DNA from: SCTD01 sp036675425
GTDB taxonomy: Bacteria; Actinomycetota; Actinomycetes; Mycobacteriales; SCTD01
Reading direction: 5' to 3'
Assembly: GCA_036675425.1 (NCBI GenBank)
Contig: JAKFFB010000243.1
Span: forward strand, 1-13,398
Length of the DNA: 13,398 bases
Shown: positions 1 through 6,152 of the stretch, in pieces
How positions within the stretch are numbered: position 1 is the first letter of the stretch
Layout: every line of letters begins with the position of its first letter
Notes under the pieces: model-generated
Told to the model about the DNA's origin: nothing
Database searches by the model: none
The model's input: only the letters and a program-made list of their open reading frames with translations
Position numbers and translations under genes: made by a program

Positions 1-450
1 CTCCAGGTCGGCCTCGAACTCCCGCACGGCGCGCGCTGCGTCCTGCTCGGCCGCGACCCAGGCCGAAGGGTCCGCGCCCCCTGACGGCACCTCCGCGGCC
101 CGGGCGCGGGCGGCCCGGAGGCGGGACAGGGCGTCGGCGGCGGCTCGCTCGGCGGCGCGCGCCTCGACCTGGAGGTCCGCCAGCAGGTCGCCCCACGTGG
201 ACAGCGCACGGGCCGCCGCCGCGAAGGAGTCCTCCGCGCGGCGCAGGTGCACCGGGAGCTCGCCGACGGCGTCGCGGAAGCACTCCCCCGCCGCCCCGCG
301 CCACGCCGTGCCCACCGAGCCCAGTCGCTGCAGCTCCCGGTCGAGGTCGTGCAGCTCGCCGGCCACCCGGGCCGTCTCCCGGCCCAGACGCCCCACCTCG
401 GCAGCGTCGCCCGGCGCGGGGTCGAAGCCCAGCGCCGGGAAGGCGCTCAC
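1..450 (-). CDS. ESX/T7SS-like WXG-containing protein, N-terminal part (runs off window)
   Basis: The frame is open for 150 codons from a GTG at 450-448 to the window edge, so the C-terminus is missing. The start overlaps the TGA stop of the upstream gene (GTGA), which implies translational coupling. The visible part is Ala/Arg/Glu-rich and almost entirely helical. A WRG (WXG-type) motif in the segment AWRGAAGECF lies around residues 50-60, as in the helix-turn-helix hairpin of ESX substrates. A second long amphipathic, probably coiled-coil stretch follows (roughly residues 85-150). Proteins with this kind of N-terminus in actinobacteria are often the secretion domain of larger type VII substrates, including polymorphic toxins. 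Whether a toxin domain follows cannot be seen here. The paired small gene upstream (447-728) fits the usual partner arrangement. The family call is inferred from motif, helicity and pairing, not from homology. Confidence 0.6.
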   Translation of the reverse strand, partial: MSAFPALGFDPAPGDAAEVGRLGRETARVAGELHDLDRELQRLGSVGTAWRGAAGECFRDAVGELPVHLRRAEDSFAAAARALSTWGDLLADLQVEARAAERAAADALSRLRAARARAAEVPSGGADPSAWVAAEQDAARAVREFEADLE

Positions 451-728
451 GAGCAGGCCCGCACGATCGCCTCGTCGACCGAGGCGTAGGCGCGCGCCGC
501 CTCGCGGAGCCGGCCGGCCGTGACGTCGGCGGTCCCGCCGAGCAGTCCCAACCCGTGCCGCCAGTCGTTCCGGAAGTCGTCGAGGGCGGCGGCCAGCCCG
601 CCCGCGCCGGTGTCGGCGCCGTCGGTCGCCCCCAGCGCCCGGGTCACGCCCCCGAGGCGCTGCGCCGCCCGGTCCAGCTGCGTGGCCGTCTCCAGCAGCT
701 CCGCCGGCCGCACCGCGATCTCGCCCAC
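447..728 (-). CDS. Small ESX/EspC-like type VII secretion protein
   Basis: A 93-residue, cysteine-poor, helical protein beginning MGEIAVRPAELLETATQLDR, the usual opening of small actinobacterial ESX-like proteins. Trp56 in WRHG lies where the WXG turn is expected, although the spacing is W-x-x-G rather than W-x-G. Near the C-terminus YASVD (residues 81-85) matches the YxxxD/E type VII secretion signal. Earlier in-frame starts exist (GTG 737-735, TTG 755-753). The GTG at 728-726 is preferred because TAATGT (741-736) ends exactly 7 nt upstream, as expected for leaderless transcription, and because the conserved-looking part starts there. The stop overlaps the GTG start of the next gene, giving a two-gene unit. 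Likely role: secretion partner of the downstream protein. The family assignment is inference. Confidence 0.6.
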   Translation of the reverse strand: MGEIAVRPAELLETATQLDRAAQRLGGVTRALGATDGADTGAGGLAAALDDFRNDWRHGLGLLGGTADVTAGRLREAARAYASVDEAIVRACS

Positions 729-735
729 GCGGCGC

Positions 736-741
736 ACATTA
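736..741 (-). promoter_or_regulatory. Candidate leaderless -10 box (TAATGT) for the ESX-like pair
   Basis: The minus strand reads TAATGT followed by 7 nt and then the GTG at 728-726. This TAnnnT-to-start spacing is typical of leaderless actinobacterial transcripts. No convincing -35 is visible. Confidence 0.4.
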
Positions 742-787
742 GGCCGATCGCGCAACGACCGGCGGGCAGCGTGTGGACAACTCCGCC

Positions 788-816
788 TTTCCGGTTACGG
801 GTCCGTAGGTTACGGT
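788..816 (+). promoter_or_regulatory. Candidate promoter of the desaturase gene
   Basis: A weak -35 (TTTCCG, 788-793) is followed by a 17-bp spacer and a -10 of TAnnnT form (TACGGT, 811-816). Transcription would start near 823, giving a leader of about 28 nt that contains the AAGGA Shine-Dalgarno. The tandem palindromes at 796-822 lie in the spacer and over the -10. The hexamers are poor, so this is a proposal. Confidence 0.35.
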
Positions 817-822
817 TGCGTA
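796..822. promoter_or_regulatory. Tandem palindromic operator (two TACGG-N2-CCGTA-type sites)
   Basis: Two 12-bp palindromes start 15 bp apart: TACGG-GT-CCGTA at 796-807 (perfect) and TACGG-TT-GCGTA at 811-822 (one mismatch). The half-sites alternate in orientation with centres 7-8 bp apart. The array lies 29-55 bp upstream of the desaturase start, over its predicted promoter. The obvious candidate ligand is the TetR protein encoded right after the desaturase gene, because TetR dimers bind such palindromes. Binding itself is inferred. Confidence 0.55.
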
Positions 823-840
823 GCCCTGACCCAGCACGTG

Positions 841-845
841 AAGGA
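841..845 (+). promoter_or_regulatory. Ribosome binding site of the desaturase gene
   Basis: AAGGA lies 5 nt before the ATG at 851 and is one of the clearest Shine-Dalgarno sequences in the window. It supports the chosen start. Confidence 0.7.
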
Positions 846-850
846 CCCGG

Positions 851-1843
851 ATGACCACCTCGCTCGACGCCCCCGTCACCACGATCGACTACGTCGCCGA
901 CGAGGCGCGCCCGCTCCAGGACATCCCGCGCACCCGGCTCTGGGCCCGCCTGGAGCAGGTCGCGCTCACGGCCTTCATCGCCGTACCCCTCCTGGCCGTC
1001 GTCGCCAGCGGCTTCGTGCTGTGGGGCAACGGCCTGTCGTGGCGCGACGTCGTGCTGAGCACCGTCTTCTACGCCGTCACGGGCCACGGCATCACCGTCG
1101 GCTTCCACCGCTACTTCACCCACGGCTCGTTCAAGACCGGCAAGCCGCTGCGCGTCGCGCTGGCCATCGCCGGCTCGATGGCCATCGAGGGCCCGGTCAC
1201 CCGCTGGGTGGCCGACCACCGGCGGCACCACGCGTACTCCGACCGCGAGGGCGACCCGCACAGCCCGTGGCGGTACGGCACGAGCTTCTGGGCGCTGTGC
1301 AAGGGCCTGTGGCACGCCCACGTGGGGTGGCTGTTCGACGTCGAGCAGACCGACCAGAAGCGCTTCGCGCCCGACCTGCTCGCCGACAGGGCCGTGCACC
1401 GGGTCAACCGGCTCTTCCCGGTGTGGGTGCTCATCAGCTTGGCCCTGCCGGCCCTGCTGGGCGGCGTCTGGGCGGCCGCCGTGGGCGACGGGTTCTGGTA
1501 CGGCGCGGGCACGGCGTTCTTCTGGGCGAGCCTGGTGCGCGTCGCGGTGCTGCACCACGTCACCTGGTCGATCAACTCGATCTGCCACGCCTTCGGCAGC
1601 AAGCCGTTCCTGACCCGCGACGAGTCCCGCAACGTGTGGCCGCTGGCCTTCATCTCGATGGGCGAGTCCTGGCACAACCTGCACCACGCCGACCCGACCG
1701 CCGCTCGCCACGGCGTCGACCGCTTCCAGTTCGACACCAGCGCCGAGCTGATCCGCGGCTTCGAGAAGCTCGGCTGGGCGTACGACGTGCGCTGGCCCAA
1801 GCCGGAGCGGCTCGACGCGCGGCGCGCGGGCACCGCCGCCTGA
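851..1843 (+). CDS. Membrane acyl-CoA (stearoyl-CoA-type) fatty acid desaturase
   Basis: A 330-residue integral membrane di-iron desaturase that puts a cis double bond into an acyl chain, probably delta-9 of an acyl-CoA, to adjust membrane fluidity. All three histidine boxes of the SCD/fatty acid desaturase family are present: HRYFTH (86-91), HRRHH (123-127) and HNLHH (275-279). The extra ligand region NSICH (242-246) is also present. Hydrophobic segments at about 34-58, 65-82, 185-210 and 215-235 flank the boxes and fit the two hairpin pairs of the family. No fused cytochrome b5 or ferredoxin domain is seen, so electrons must come from separate proteins. The TetR gene follows after 29 bp on the same strand and is probably cotranscribed. 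The promoter carries tandem palindromes. The family is certain; exact substrate and regiospecificity are inferred. Confidence 0.95.
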   Translation: MTTSLDAPVTTIDYVADEARPLQDIPRTRLWARLEQVALTAFIAVPLLAVVASGFVLWGNGLSWRDVVLSTVFYAVTGHGITVGFHRYFTHGSFKTGKPLRVALAIAGSMAIEGPVTRWVADHRRHHAYSDREGDPHSPWRYGTSFWALCKGLWHAHVGWLFDVEQTDQKRFAPDLLADRAVHRVNRLFPVWVLISLALPALLGGVWAAAVGDGFWYGAGTAFFWASLVRVAVLHHVTWSINSICHAFGSKPFLTRDESRNVWPLAFISMGESWHNLHHADPTAARHGVDRFQFDTSAELIRGFEKLGWAYDVRWPKPERLDARRAGTAA

Positions 1844-1872
1844 GAACCGTCCGGACGCGACACACTGCACCG

Positions 1873-2517
1873 GTGACCTCCTCGGACGCGGTCCGCCGCG
1901 TGCGCATGACCGGCACGCAGCGCCGCGAGCAGCTGCTCGACGTCGGGCGCGCGCTGTTCGCCGAGCGCGGCTACGACGGCACCAGCGTCGAGGAGGTCGC
2001 CGCCCGCGCCGGCGTCTCGAAACCCGTTGTGTACGAGCACTTCGGCGGCAAGGAGGGTCTCTACGCCGTCGTCGTCGACCGCGAGGTGCAGCGGCTCCTC
2101 ACGAGCTTCACCGGGGCCCTCACCGCCGACACCCCGCGCCGGCTGCTCGAGCAGGCGACGCTCGCGCTGCTGACCTACGTCGAGGACCAGTCCGACGGCT
2201 TCCGCATCCTGGTGCGCGAGTCACCGGCGCCGCTCGCCGACAGCGGCGGCTTCGCCACGATCATCAGCGACATCGCCACCCAGGTGGAGCACATCCTGGC
2301 GGCGGAGTTCCTCGCCCGCGGCTTCCAGACCACGCTCGCCGCGCTCTACTCGCAGGCCCTGGTCGGGCAGGTCGCCCTGGTCGGCCAGTGGTGGCTGGAC
2401 AACCGCTCCCCCGGCCGCGACGAGGTGGCCGCGCACCTGGTCAACCTCGCCTGGAACGGCCTGTCCGGGCTGGAGACCTCCCCCGTCCTGAGCTCCCAGC
2501 GCACCCCGGCGGTCTGA
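1873..2517 (+). CDS. TetR-family transcriptional regulator
   Basis: A 214-residue (from GTG 1873) TetR-type one-component regulator. The N-terminal helix-turn-helix is clear: TQRREQLLDVGRALFAERGY leads into the recognition helix in AGVSKPVVYEHFGGKEGLYA (about residues 46-65). The rest is an all-helical ligand/dimer domain ending near WWLDNRSPGRDEVAAHLVNL. Alternative in-frame starts are GTG 1900 and ATG 1906 (203 residues); none has a good Shine-Dalgarno. GTG 1873 keeps the Arg-rich lead usual in close actinobacterial relatives and a 29-bp gap to the desaturase gene. The pairing suggests it senses a long-chain acyl-CoA or fatty acid and controls the desaturase through the palindromes at 796-822, possibly with autoregulation as the second gene of the operon. 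As I recall, it resembles the TetR encoded near mfd in mycobacteria (Rv1019). Ligand and target are inferred. Confidence 0.9.
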   Translation: MTSSDAVRRVRMTGTQRREQLLDVGRALFAERGYDGTSVEEVAARAGVSKPVVYEHFGGKEGLYAVVVDREVQRLLTSFTGALTADTPRRLLEQATLALLTYVEDQSDGFRILVRESPAPLADSGGFATIISDIATQVEHILAAEFLARGFQTTLAALYSQALVGQVALVGQWWLDNRSPGRDEVAAHLVNLAWNGLSGLETSPVLSSQRTPAV

Positions 2518-2524
2518 CCCGCTC

Positions 2525-2585
2525 CGCTTGTCCGTCCGCAGCAACATCATCCGGCGTTGTTGATGTTGCTGCAGACGTACAAGCG
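2525..2585. repeat. Near-perfect 25-bp inverted repeat between convergent genes
   Basis: The arms 2525-2549 and 2561-2585 are reverse complements at 23 of 25 positions. The inner 12 bp (GCAGCAACATCA / TGATGTTGCTGC) are perfect and the loop is 11 nt (2550-2560). It starts 7 bp after the TetR stop and ends 16 bp before the stop of the convergent ABC-F gene. It would form the same hairpin in both transcripts, so a bidirectional terminator is the simplest reading, but there is no T-tract on either side. The inner part is clearly less GC-rich than its surroundings. A protein-binding palindrome or a small mobile remnant remains possible. Confidence 0.7.
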
Positions 2586-2601
2586 CGATGCGAGAAGGGC
2601 G

Positions 2602-4353
2602 TCAGTCGTCCAGGGCCTCGGAGAGCTCGAGCCAGGTGTGCTCGAGCTCGTCCTTGGTGGCGTGCACGGTGCGCAGCTCCTCGTCGAGGGCCGCGACGGC
2701 GACGAAGTCGGTCGCCTGCTCGGCCATCTGCGCCTGCAGCTCGACGGCCCGCTTGTCGAGCTTGGCGATCTCGCGCTCGACCTTCGTGAGCTCCTTGCGG
2801 GCGGCGCGCGAGTCGCCACCGCCCTTGGACTTCGGCGCAGCAGCAGGCGCTGCCTTGATGCGCTTGGCGAGGTACTCCTCGACGCCGCCGGGCAGCGCGG
2901 CGATGCTGCCGTCGCCCATCAGCGACGCCGTGACGGTGGTGACCCGCTCGAGGAAGTAGCGGTCGTGGCTGACGACGACCAGGGTGCCCGGCCAGCCGTC
3001 GAGCAGGTCCTCGAGGGCCGTGAGCGTGTCGATGTCGAGGTCGTTGGTCGGCTCGTCGAGCAGGATCACGTTGGGCTCGCCCATGAGCAGCCGCAGGATC
3101 TGCAGCCGCCGGCGCTCGCCGCCGGACAGGTCGCCCACGCGGGTCCACTGGGCGTTGCCGGTGAAGCCGAAGCGGTCCGCGAGCGTCGAGGCGCCGACGG
3201 TCTTGCCGCCGCCGAGGTCGACCACCTTGGCGACCTGCTCGACCGCCTCGAGCACGCGCAGCGACGGGTCGAGCTCAGCGACCTCCTGCGAGAGGTAGGC
3301 GGGCTTCACGGTCTGACCCACGACGACCCGACCGCTGTCCGGCGCCTGCTGCCCGACGAGCAGCCGGAGCAGCGTCGACTTGCCGGCGCCGTTGACGCCG
3401 ACCAGGCCGATCCGGTCGCCGGGACCGAGGTTCCAGTCGACGTTCTCGAGCAGCACCTTCTTGCCGAAGGCGAGCGAGACGCCGTGCAGCTCGTAGACCG
3501 TCTTGCCGAGCCGGGCAGCCGAGAAGCGCTGCAGCGCGATGTCGTCGCGCGCCGGCGGCTCGTCGGCGATGAGGGCGTTGGCCGCGTCGATGCGGAACTG
3601 CGGCTTGCTGGTCCGGGCGGGCGGGCCGCGGCGCAGCCAGGCCAGCTCCTTCTTCACCAGCTGCAGCCGCTTCTGCTCCGCCGTGGACGCCATGCGGTCG
3701 CGCTCGGCGCGCGCCAGGACGTACGCCGAGTAGCCCCCGTCGTAGGAGTCCACGACGCCGTCGTGCACCTCCCACGTCAGGCTGTTGACCTCGTCGAGGA
3801 ACCACCTGTCGTGGGTGACGACCAGGTGGGCCTGCGACGGTGACCGCTGCTTGAGGTGGGCGGCCAGCCAGGCGACGCCCTCGACGTCGAGGTGGTTGGT
3901 CGGCTCGTCGAGGACCAGCAGGTCCCACTCCTGCACCAGCAGCGCGGCCAGCGCGACCCGGCGGCGCTCGCCGCCAGACATGGTCCCGATGACGCTGTCC
4001 AGCCCGATGCCGTGCAGCCCGAGCCCGTCCAGCACCTCGCGGACGCGGGCGTCGCCGGCCCAGGTGTGCTCGGCCGTCTCGCCCAGGATCGCCTGGTGCG
4101 CCGTCAGTCTCACGTCGACGCGGACGTCCTGGGTGAGGACGCCGACGCGCAGGCCGCTGGTGTGGGTGACCCGGCCCGAGTGCGGCTCCTCGGCCTTCAC
4201 CAGCGTCTTGAGCAAGGTGGTCTTGCCTCCGCCGTTGCGACCGACCACGCCGATGCGGTCGCCCTCGGAGACACCGAGCGAGACGGCGTCCATCAGCAGC
4301 CGGGCGCCGTGGGCGACGGTGACGTTCTCGAGGTTGACCAGGTTGACGGCCAT
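2602..4353 (-). CDS. ABC-F family ATPase (Uup-like) acting on the ribosome
   Basis: A soluble 583-residue protein with two tandem ABC ATPase domains and no membrane segment. Domain 1 has Walker A GRNGGGKT (38-45), signature SGGERRR (126-132), Walker B ending LDEPTNHLD (148-156) and switch His181. Domain 2 has Walker A GVNGAGKS (319-326), signature SGGERRR (410-416), Walker B ending LDEPTND (432-438) and His463. The linker carries the WLRRGPPARTSKPQFR segment (about 239-254), the P-site tRNA-interaction motif of this family. The C-terminal 65-70 residues form a charged coiled coil, as in Uup. ABC-F proteins bind the ribosomal E site and relieve stalled or faulty translation complexes; some give antibiotic resistance. 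The Uup-like C-terminus, two intact sites and housekeeping neighbours argue for a general factor. The ATG overlaps the ispE stop by one base (TGATG), so translation is probably coupled. Confidence 0.94.
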   Translation of the reverse strand: MAVNLVNLENVTVAHGARLLMDAVSLGVSEGDRIGVVGRNGGGKTTLLKTLVKAEEPHSGRVTHTSGLRVGVLTQDVRVDVRLTAHQAILGETAEHTWAGDARVREVLDGLGLHGIGLDSVIGTMSGGERRRVALAALLVQEWDLLVLDEPTNHLDVEGVAWLAAHLKQRSPSQAHLVVTHDRWFLDEVNSLTWEVHDGVVDSYDGGYSAYVLARAERDRMASTAEQKRLQLVKKELAWLRRGPPARTSKPQFRIDAANALIADEPPARDDIALQRFSAARLGKTVYELHGVSLAFGKKVLLENVDWNLGPGDRIGLVGVNGAGKSTLLRLLVGQQAPDSGRVVVGQTVKPAYLSQEVAELDPSLRVLEAVEQVAKVVDLGGGKTVGASTLADRFGFTGNAQWTRVGDLSGGERRRLQILRLLMGEPNVILLDEPTNDLDIDTLTALEDLLDGWPGTLVVVSHDRYFLERVTTVTASLMGDGSIAALPGGVEEYLAKRIKAAPAAAPKSKGGGDSRAARKELTKVEREIAKLDKRAVELQAQMAEQATDFVAVAALDEELRTVHATKDELEHTWLELSEALDD

Positions 4354-5249
4354 CAGTGCGCCTCGACCACGCGCGCACCGGCGGCCGGTCCGGACGCGAC
4401 CCGCACCCCGGAGCAGACCCCCTGGCCGGCCAGCGCCGACGCGAGCGCGACGCCGTGGTCCTCGTCGCGGGTCAGCAGCGCGACGGTCGGGCCGCTGCCC
4501 GACACGAGAGCGCCGAGCGCACCCAGGTCACGGCCGGCCTCCAGCAGCAGCCGCAGCGACGGCTTCAGCGCGATCGCTGCGGGCTGCAGGTCGTTGCCGA
4601 GCGCGCGGCCGAGCGCGACCGCGTCGCCCTGGCGCAGCGCGGAGAGCACCCCCGCAGGGCTGCTCACGACACCGACCGGACCGCTCTCGCGCTGCCGGTC
4701 GAGCTGGGCGTAGACGTCCGGCGTCGAGAGCCCGCCGTCGCTGAGCGCGAGCACCCAGGAGTAGCTGCCCTGACCGAGGACCGGGGTGAGCTGCTCGCCC
4801 CGACCGGTGCCGAGGGCGGTGCCGCCGTGCAGCCCGAACGGGACGTCGCTGCCGAGGCGGGCGCCGAGCCCGGCGAGCTCGTCCTTGCCCAGCCCGGTGC
4901 CCCACAGGGCGTCGCAGCCGACGAGGGCGGCTGCCGCATCGGCGGATCCGCCGGCGCAGCCGCCGGCGACCGGGATGCCCTTGCGGATGTGGACGGCGAT
5001 GTACGGGTCGTTGCCGGTGTGCTGGGCGATCAGGTGGACCGCCTTCAGGGCGAGGTTGCTGTCGTCGGTCGGGACGAGCCGTGCCTGCTCCCCCTCGACC
5101 GTCACCGACGCGGCGTCGGCGCGCGTCAGGACGACGTCGTCGTACAGCCCGATGGCGTGGAAGACGGTGGTGAGGTCGTGGAAGCCGTCCGTACGCCGCT
5201 GGCCGACCGACAGGTGCAGGTTGACCTTGGCGGGAGCGCGCACCGTCAC
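4353..5249 (-). CDS. ispE: 4-diphosphocytidyl-2-C-methyl-D-erythritol kinase
   Basis: The GHMP-family kinase that phosphorylates CDP-methylerythritol at the 2-hydroxyl with ATP, the fourth step of the MEP route to isoprenoid precursors (quinones, carotenoids, and the undecaprenyl/decaprenyl carriers needed for the wall). The 298 residues show the N-terminal APAKVNLHL with catalytic Lys8, the ATP-binding loop IPVAGGCAGGSADAAAA (92-108), GSDVPF with catalytic Asp135, and the C-terminal SGSGPT motif near 250. The length is normal. The start is a GTG at 5249-5247 without a clear Shine-Dalgarno; an in-frame GTG two codons later is equally possible. It lies 56 bp after rsmA and overlaps the ABC-F start. 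The rpfB-ksgA-ispE order is the same as in M. tuberculosis. Confidence 0.96.
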   Translation of the reverse strand: MTVRAPAKVNLHLSVGQRRTDGFHDLTTVFHAIGLYDDVVLTRADAASVTVEGEQARLVPTDDSNLALKAVHLIAQHTGNDPYIAVHIRKGIPVAGGCAGGSADAAAALVGCDALWGTGLGKDELAGLGARLGSDVPFGLHGGTALGTGRGEQLTPVLGQGSYSWVLALSDGGLSTPDVYAQLDRQRESGPVGVVSSPAGVLSALRQGDAVALGRALGNDLQPAAIALKPSLRLLLEAGRDLGALGALVSGSGPTVALLTRDEDHGVALASALAGQGVCSGVRVASGPAAGARVVEAH

Positions 5250-5289
5250 ACGGCTGTGCGTACGACGGGAAGGCAGGACGGGCTCCAGG

Positions 5290-5303
5290 ACTCGCGGGCG
5301 AGT
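5290..5303. repeat. Short hairpin after the rsmA stop
   Basis: ACTCGC-GG-GCGAGT is a perfect 6-bp palindrome with a 2-nt centre, two bases past the rsmA stop codon in the rsmA-ispE gap. It has no T-tract. It could be a processing or attenuation element between operon genes, or chance in GC-rich DNA. Confidence 0.3.
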
Positions 5304-5305
5304 TC

Positions 5306-6142
5306 TCAGGCTACGGGAGTGCTCGCCAGGCGAGCGAAGTCGTCGACGCCCAGCACCTCGCCGCGCGCACCGGGGTCGATGCCCGCCGCGCGCAGCCGCT
5401 CCTCGGCCGCGGGAGCCGACCCGGCCCAGCCGGCGAGGGCGGCGCGCAGCGTCTTGCGGCGCTGCGCGAAGGCGGCGTCGATCGCCGCGAAGGTGGCCAC
5501 CCGGTCCCCCGGCGGAGGCTCGCGTCGGGTGAAGGCGACCAGCCCGGAGTCGACGTGCGGCGCGGGCCAGAACACGTTGCGGCCGATCGCGCCGGCCCGG
5601 CGCACCTCGGCGTACCAGGCCGCCTTGACCGACGGGATGCCGTACGTCCGGCTGCCGGGGGGCGCGACGAGCCGGTCGGCGACCTCGGCCTGCACCATCA
5701 CCAGGCCGGTGCGCAGCGACGGCAGGTGCTCCAGCAGCCGCAGCAGCACGGGAACCGCCACGTTGTAGGGAAGGTTCGCGACGAAGGCCGTCGGCGGCGG
5801 ACCGGGCACGGACTCGAGGGTCAGGGCGTCCTGGAGCACGACCTCGAGCCGGTCCGCCCGCTCGGGCAGCCGGTCCCGCACCGTCGTCGGCAGCTCGCCT
5901 GCGAGCACCGGGTCGATCTCGACGGCGACGACGCGGGTCGCCACCTCGAGCAGGCCGAGGGTGAGGGAGCCGAGCCCGGGACCGACCTCCACCACGACGT
6001 CGTCGACCCCGACACCCGCGGTGCGCACGAGGCGCCGCACGGTGTTGGGGTCGATGACGAAGTTCTGCCCGAGCGTCTTGGTCGGGCGCAGGTCCAGCCG
6101 GGTCGCCAGGGCGCGGACGTCCGCGGCGGACAGGAGGGTCAT
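5306..6142 (-). CDS. rsmA: 16S rRNA (adenine1518-N6/adenine1519-N6)-dimethyltransferase
   Basis: RsmA (KsgA) dimethylates two adjacent adenosines in the 3'-terminal helix of 16S rRNA with S-adenosylmethionine, a late checkpoint of 30S assembly; its loss gives kasugamycin resistance. The 278-residue product shows LGQNF (24-28), the SAM-binding motif EVGPGLG (52-58), the catalytic motif NLPYN (123-127), FWPAPHVDS (191-199) and the C-terminal FAQRRKTLR (225-233). The frame is open further upstream (to 6262), but that extension runs into the end of rpf. The ATG at 6142-6140 gives the standard N-terminus and lies 10 nt after the rpf stop. Same operon as rpf and ispE. Confidence 0.96.
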   Translation of the reverse strand: MTLLSAADVRALATRLDLRPTKTLGQNFVIDPNTVRRLVRTAGVGVDDVVVEVGPGLGSLTLGLLEVATRVVAVEIDPVLAGELPTTVRDRLPERADRLEVVLQDALTLESVPGPPPTAFVANLPYNVAVPVLLRLLEHLPSLRTGLVMVQAEVADRLVAPPGSRTYGIPSVKAAWYAEVRRAGAIGRNVFWPAPHVDSGLVAFTRREPPPGDRVATFAAIDAAFAQRRKTLRAALAGWAGSAPAAEERLRAAGIDPGARGEVLGVDDFARLASTPVA

Positions 6143-6152
6143 GCCTGCATGT

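Noticed and set aside
83..108. Runs of GGCGGC/GCCGCC-type repeats in several coding regions
   Set aside because: These are Ala/Arg-rich codon runs in GC-rich genes with no regular period or conserved unit, so they are not tandem repeats or CRISPR.
520..1872. Long plus-strand open frame leading into the TetR gene
   Set aside because: The part before 1873 is low-complexity Arg/Pro sequence overlapping the desaturase in another frame. Only the part from 1873 on is a real protein.
2557..3843. 428-codon open frame antisense to the ABC-F gene
   Set aside because: It mirrors the third-position GC of the ABC-F gene. Its composition is unlike a protein and it has no motif.
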